64,000 nucleotides of DNA from Chitinophagales bacterium (GTDB lineage: Bacteria; Bacteroidota; Bacteroidia; Chitinophagales; Chitinophagaceae): contig JAAFIK010000009.1 in NCBI GenBank assembly GCA_013298665.1, positions 1-64,000 on the forward strand, read 5' to 3'. Under the pieces are notes generated by a model. That model was not told where the DNA came from and did not search any database. It worked only from the letters and a program-made list of their open reading frames with translations. Positions 61,705 through 64,000 of this stretch are shown here, piece by piece. Both the position numbers and the translations under genes were made by a program. Numbering within the stretch: the first letter of the stretch is position 1; every line of letters starts with the position of its first letter.

Positions 61705-62306
61705 ACTTACAAACGACGCTGATGGCGGGGTATGACCCGCCACCGCGGGTTTTTAACAGCGGGTCTCAGACAGCGGGTTTACCCCGATGTTTGCCCCGAT
61801 GCTTGCCCCGATGTGTAACCCCGCGGCAGACTTACAAACGACGCTGATGGCGGGGTATGACCCGCCACCGCGGGTGTAACCCCGCGGCAGACTTACAAAC
61901 GATGCTGATGACGGGGTATGACCCGCCACCGCGGGTGTAACCCCGCGGCAGACTTACAAACGATGCTGATGGCGGGGTATGACCCGCCACCGCGGGTGTA
62001 ACCCCGCGGCAGACTTACAAACGATGCTGATGGCGGGGTATGACCCGCCACCGCGGGTGTAACCCCGCGGCAGACTTACAAACGATGCTGACAGACTTAC
62101 AAACGATGCTGACAAGCGGACAAACGATGCTGGCAAGAAGACAAACGACGCTGATGGCGGGGTATGACCCGCCACCGCGGGTTTTAAACAGCGGGTCTCA
62201 GACAGCGGGTCTCAGACAGCGGGTCTCAGACAGCGGGTCTCAGACAGCGGGTTTACCCCGATGTTTACCCCGATGCTTGCCCCGATGTGTAACCCGTGGC
62301 AGACTT
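61705..62306. repeat. Tandem 61-base repeat with two hairpins per unit, flanked by longer variants
   Basis: Four contiguous 61-base units begin at 61831, 61892, 61953 and 62014. Each has hairpin A, TGGCGGG-GTATGA-CCCGCCA; hairpin B, CCGCGGG-TGTAAC-CCCGCGG; and a 21-base linker CAGACTTACAAACGATGCTGA. A 126-base variant precedes them (61705-61830) and another long variant follows (from about 62141). The long forms insert a 14-base unit CAGCGGGTCTCAGA (one copy left, four copies right, at 62189, 62203, 62217, 62231) and TTTACCCCGATG words. Shorter degenerate linkers lie at 62075-62140. No gene uses the stretch. Confidence 0.9.
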
Positions 62307-62340
62307 AAAAAACGCTCCCTCCAGCTTCCCCACTACTCCC

Positions 62341-62356
62341 TACTTAGTACTAAGTA
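62341..62356. repeat. Perfect 16-base palindrome
   Basis: TACTTAGTACTAAGTA is its own reverse complement and lies between the repeat island and the stop codon of the M14 gene. A related but imperfect word, TAAGTACTCAGTAC, occurs at about 119-132 beside the left repeat island. It may be a terminator-like or protein-binding element. Confidence 0.6.
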
Positions 62357-62364
62357 CCATGCAC

Positions 62365-64000
62365 TCAATGCCCCACCATAAACACCGCGTTCGCAAACAA
62401 CAATTTACCCCCTTCCCAAAAATTGCGGAACAATGGATTATCCGCCAGGTAAACCACCGACCCTCCCCCCATTTCCTGTACGGCAAACAAGGTTCCGTCC
62501 TGCAACCTTTCCTTTACTTTATACCCCGCAAAACCAGCCATCTGCTGGTCCTTCTTAACCACACCCACATTCCAGCCATCCTTCATAAACTCATAAATAT
62601 TATCATCCTGCTTAAGCGTAAAGTAAGGATTGGTATAACCAAAAGCCAAAGGATGAGAATTGTCTAATTCTACTTTATAAATAGCTCCCGGAATGCTCCC
62701 CGGCAGGGCATCCCGCTCCCGGTCTTCATAGCGGTGCAGGGCAGTATAATCGCCTTTCCGGCCATCCCCCTTTTCATCCGCATCATTTTTCTTCAGCTTA
62801 GGTCCCCAATCGTTGGAAGCCAATTGCGATACTGCACCTTCCAGGGCAATCAGTTTACCCCCCTGCTGTATCCAGTTGCGCAGTCCGGCAGCAGCATCCT
62901 TATCGTTCAGGAAGCGGTAATTGCCATCAGGCATAATCAGTACATCATATTTATTCAATACATCCGGACGCAGGTCGCGGCTGTTGATCAGGCTCAGCGG
63001 GTAATTCAGTTGCTGCTCAAACAGGTACCAAACCTCTCCCGCTGCATTCGACCCCACACCCTCACCCGTCAAACAGGCAATACGCGGCGCAGCCAGGCTC
63101 TTTACATCAGGCGAACCAAAATCAGCCCCTTTGTCTACAAAACCAGAATTGATACTGCTCAACCCTACCTGGTATTTTGCAGCCGCATCCTCCACCAGTT
63201 TATCTAAGTTGGCCACCAAACGGTTCAACGGCCGGATGATGATCAGCGTACCGGGCTGGTACTCATGCCCATCCTGGATAAACCGCTTTTCACTAAACCG
63301 TATTTTCACCCCCTTCTGCAACAGATCCGACAACAAAAATGCAGCATTAAACGATTTCCATTCCACCAGATAAGCGTACCCATCACGGTTCACCACCGGT
63401 GCCGGAATGGCCGGCGCGTTATCACTACCGGCAATCCGCTGTGCAGTTGCCCAGCATTGCAAACCATGTACATACGGCAGACTCCAGGCGGTAATATCAT
63501 AAGTCGCCGAATCACTCAGCCGGCTCCTGGGCTCAAACAATACTTTCGCCATCACACCATGCGGCTGGTAAGCACTCACCAGTATATCGCCGTTGCTCAG
63601 GGAAAAATTCTCCGTTTTACCCGTAAAATAGTTATAGCCATTCCCCGTACCTGTACTCGCATACTGGTATTTGATATGATTTTTGTCTAAAAGCTGCAGC
63701 AAGGTTGCCGTCCGCGCATTACCCGTATTGCGGATGACATATGTTTTGTACTCACCCACTTTGCCCGCCATCGCATCGGCATAAAACTGCCGGAAATTCG
63801 ATAACAGTTTTTGTGCGTTCAGCGATGCGATTTCCACCGTACTGATACCCGTAGTATAATGGTGCATCACACGGTCGGTAAGCGTAAGCGTATCCCCATC
63901 TTCCGTAAGCACCGCCAGGCCACCCCTGCTGTGTCCGCCCTGCTCATAGGTCATCCCGATCGACCCGTTGTAAACCGGGTATGTATCGCCATAACTCGGG
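62365..64000 (-). CDS. M14 zinc-carboxypeptidase-like protein, 3' part (runs off the window)
   Basis: The frame stays open to the right window edge, so the 5' part lies outside. The visible part begins with PSYGDTYPVYNGSIGMTYEQGGHSRGG, typical of the end of the M14 peptidase domain (the catalytic Glu is in YEQGG). After this come a ~500-residue region including a class-I-glutaminase-like fold (ALEGAVSQL, VLIMPDGNYRFL, IQQGGKLIALEG) and the C-terminus YLADNPLFRNFWEGGKLLFANAVFMVG. This domain pair is common in Bacteroidetes M14 proteins of about 820 residues. It is likely exported, but the signal is not visible. Confidence 0.85.
   Translation of the reverse strand, partial: PSYGDTYPVYNGSIGMTYEQGGHSRGGLAVLTEDGDTLTLTDRVMHHYTTGISTVEIASLNAQKLLSNFRQFYADAMAGKVGEYKTYVIRNTGNARTATLLQLLDKNHIKYQYASTGTGNGYNYFTGKTENFSLSNGDILVSAYQPHGVMAKVLFEPRSRLSDSATYDITAWSLPYVHGLQCWATAQRIAGSDNAPAIPAPVVNRDGYAYLVEWKSFNAAFLLSDLLQKGVKIRFSEKRFIQDGHEYQPGTLIIIRPLNRLVANLDKLVEDAAAKYQVGLSSINSGFVDKGADFGSPDVKSLAAPRIACLTGEGVGSNAAGEVWYLFEQQLNYPLSLINSRDLRPDVLNKYDVLIMPDGNYRFLNDKDAAAGLRNWIQQGGKLIALEGAVSQLASNDWGPKLKKNDADEKGDGRKGDYTALHRYEDRERDALPGSIPGAIYKVELDNSHPLAFGYTNPYFTLKQDDNIYEFMKDGWNVGVVKKDQQMAGFAGYKVKERLQDGTLFAVQEMGGGSVVYLADNPLFRNFWEGGKLLFANAVFMVGH

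Noticed and set aside
61705-62306. Possible CRISPR array
   Set aside because: The 61-base units are contiguous with no unique spacers between identical repeats, and no cas gene is nearby.
61954-62381. Short repeat-derived frames on both strands
   Set aside because: They are reading-frame artefacts of a 61-base unit that is not a multiple of three; the products are frame-shifted repeats.
1-64000. tRNA or rRNA genes, insertion sequences, integrases
   Set aside because: I saw no GGTTCGAATC-type T-loop in a cloverleaf context and no transposase or integrase motif in any frame.

Overview
The window reads as chromosomal DNA of a Bacteroidetes bacterium, most likely Chitinophagaceae-like. The signs are a protein with a type IX secretion sorting tail, a SusC-style TonB-dependent receptor with an N-terminal carboxypeptidase-regulatory-like domain, two DUF4230 proteins, many short Cys lipoprotein signals, promoter elements of the TTG...TAnnTTTG kind, and weak Shine-Dalgarno signals. 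The genus is an inference, since no rRNA or tRNA gene is present.

Layout, left part (1-32878): a tandem-repeat island (1-345); a clan-A glycosidase with a LecA-like lectin module; a small membrane protein; a penicillin-acylase-family Ntn hydrolase and an S8 lipoprotein protease (all minus). Then the threonine operon thrA-thrB-thrC (7773-12488, plus) behind a probable Thr-rich leader peptide; phoH; three small lipoproteins; crcB, ppa and a half-size TauE/SafE protein. A minus-strand run follows: fbp, ABC ATPase, FKBP isomerase, DinB-like and Nudix. Next come a second aspartokinase, a T9SS cargo protein, an L,D-transpeptidase, a metallophosphoesterase, a Tat-type protein, ispD, the DUF4230 pair, a TonB receptor and purC.

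Centre (32902-57570): 23 minus-strand genes with gaps of at most 66 bases (given the longest MATE start) and several overlaps, preceded by an AT-rich 670-base region with a good promoter. I read this as one biosynthetic operon of unknown product without any PKS or multidomain NRPS. It encodes a carrier-protein module (ANL adenylation enzyme, ACP, fold-III PLP decarboxylase, acyl-CoA-dehydrogenase-like oxidase, NAD(P)-dependent thioester-reductase-like protein, and an alpha/beta hydrolase with Cys as predicted nucleophile). It also encodes an amino-sugar module (GlmS, NagA-like deacetylase, HAD phosphatase), a GABA-type aminotransferase, a PurN-like formyltransferase, an NDK-like and a thymidylate-kinase-like protein, a class-I aaRS-like protein, a GH3 acyl-adenylate ligase, a PrmC-like methyltransferase, a fatty-acid-hydroxylase-like membrane di-iron protein, two paralogous cupin-like proteins and a MATE exporter. 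One cupin-like gene is split by a -1 frameshift located exactly on a GGGAAAA heptamer.

Right part (58240-64000): two acyltransferase-3 membrane proteins (plus), a GT39-like membrane glycosyltransferase overlapping the second one tail-to-tail by 85 bases, a striking 61-base tandem repeat island with two hairpins per unit, and the 3' part of an M14-type carboxypeptidase-like gene that runs off the right edge.
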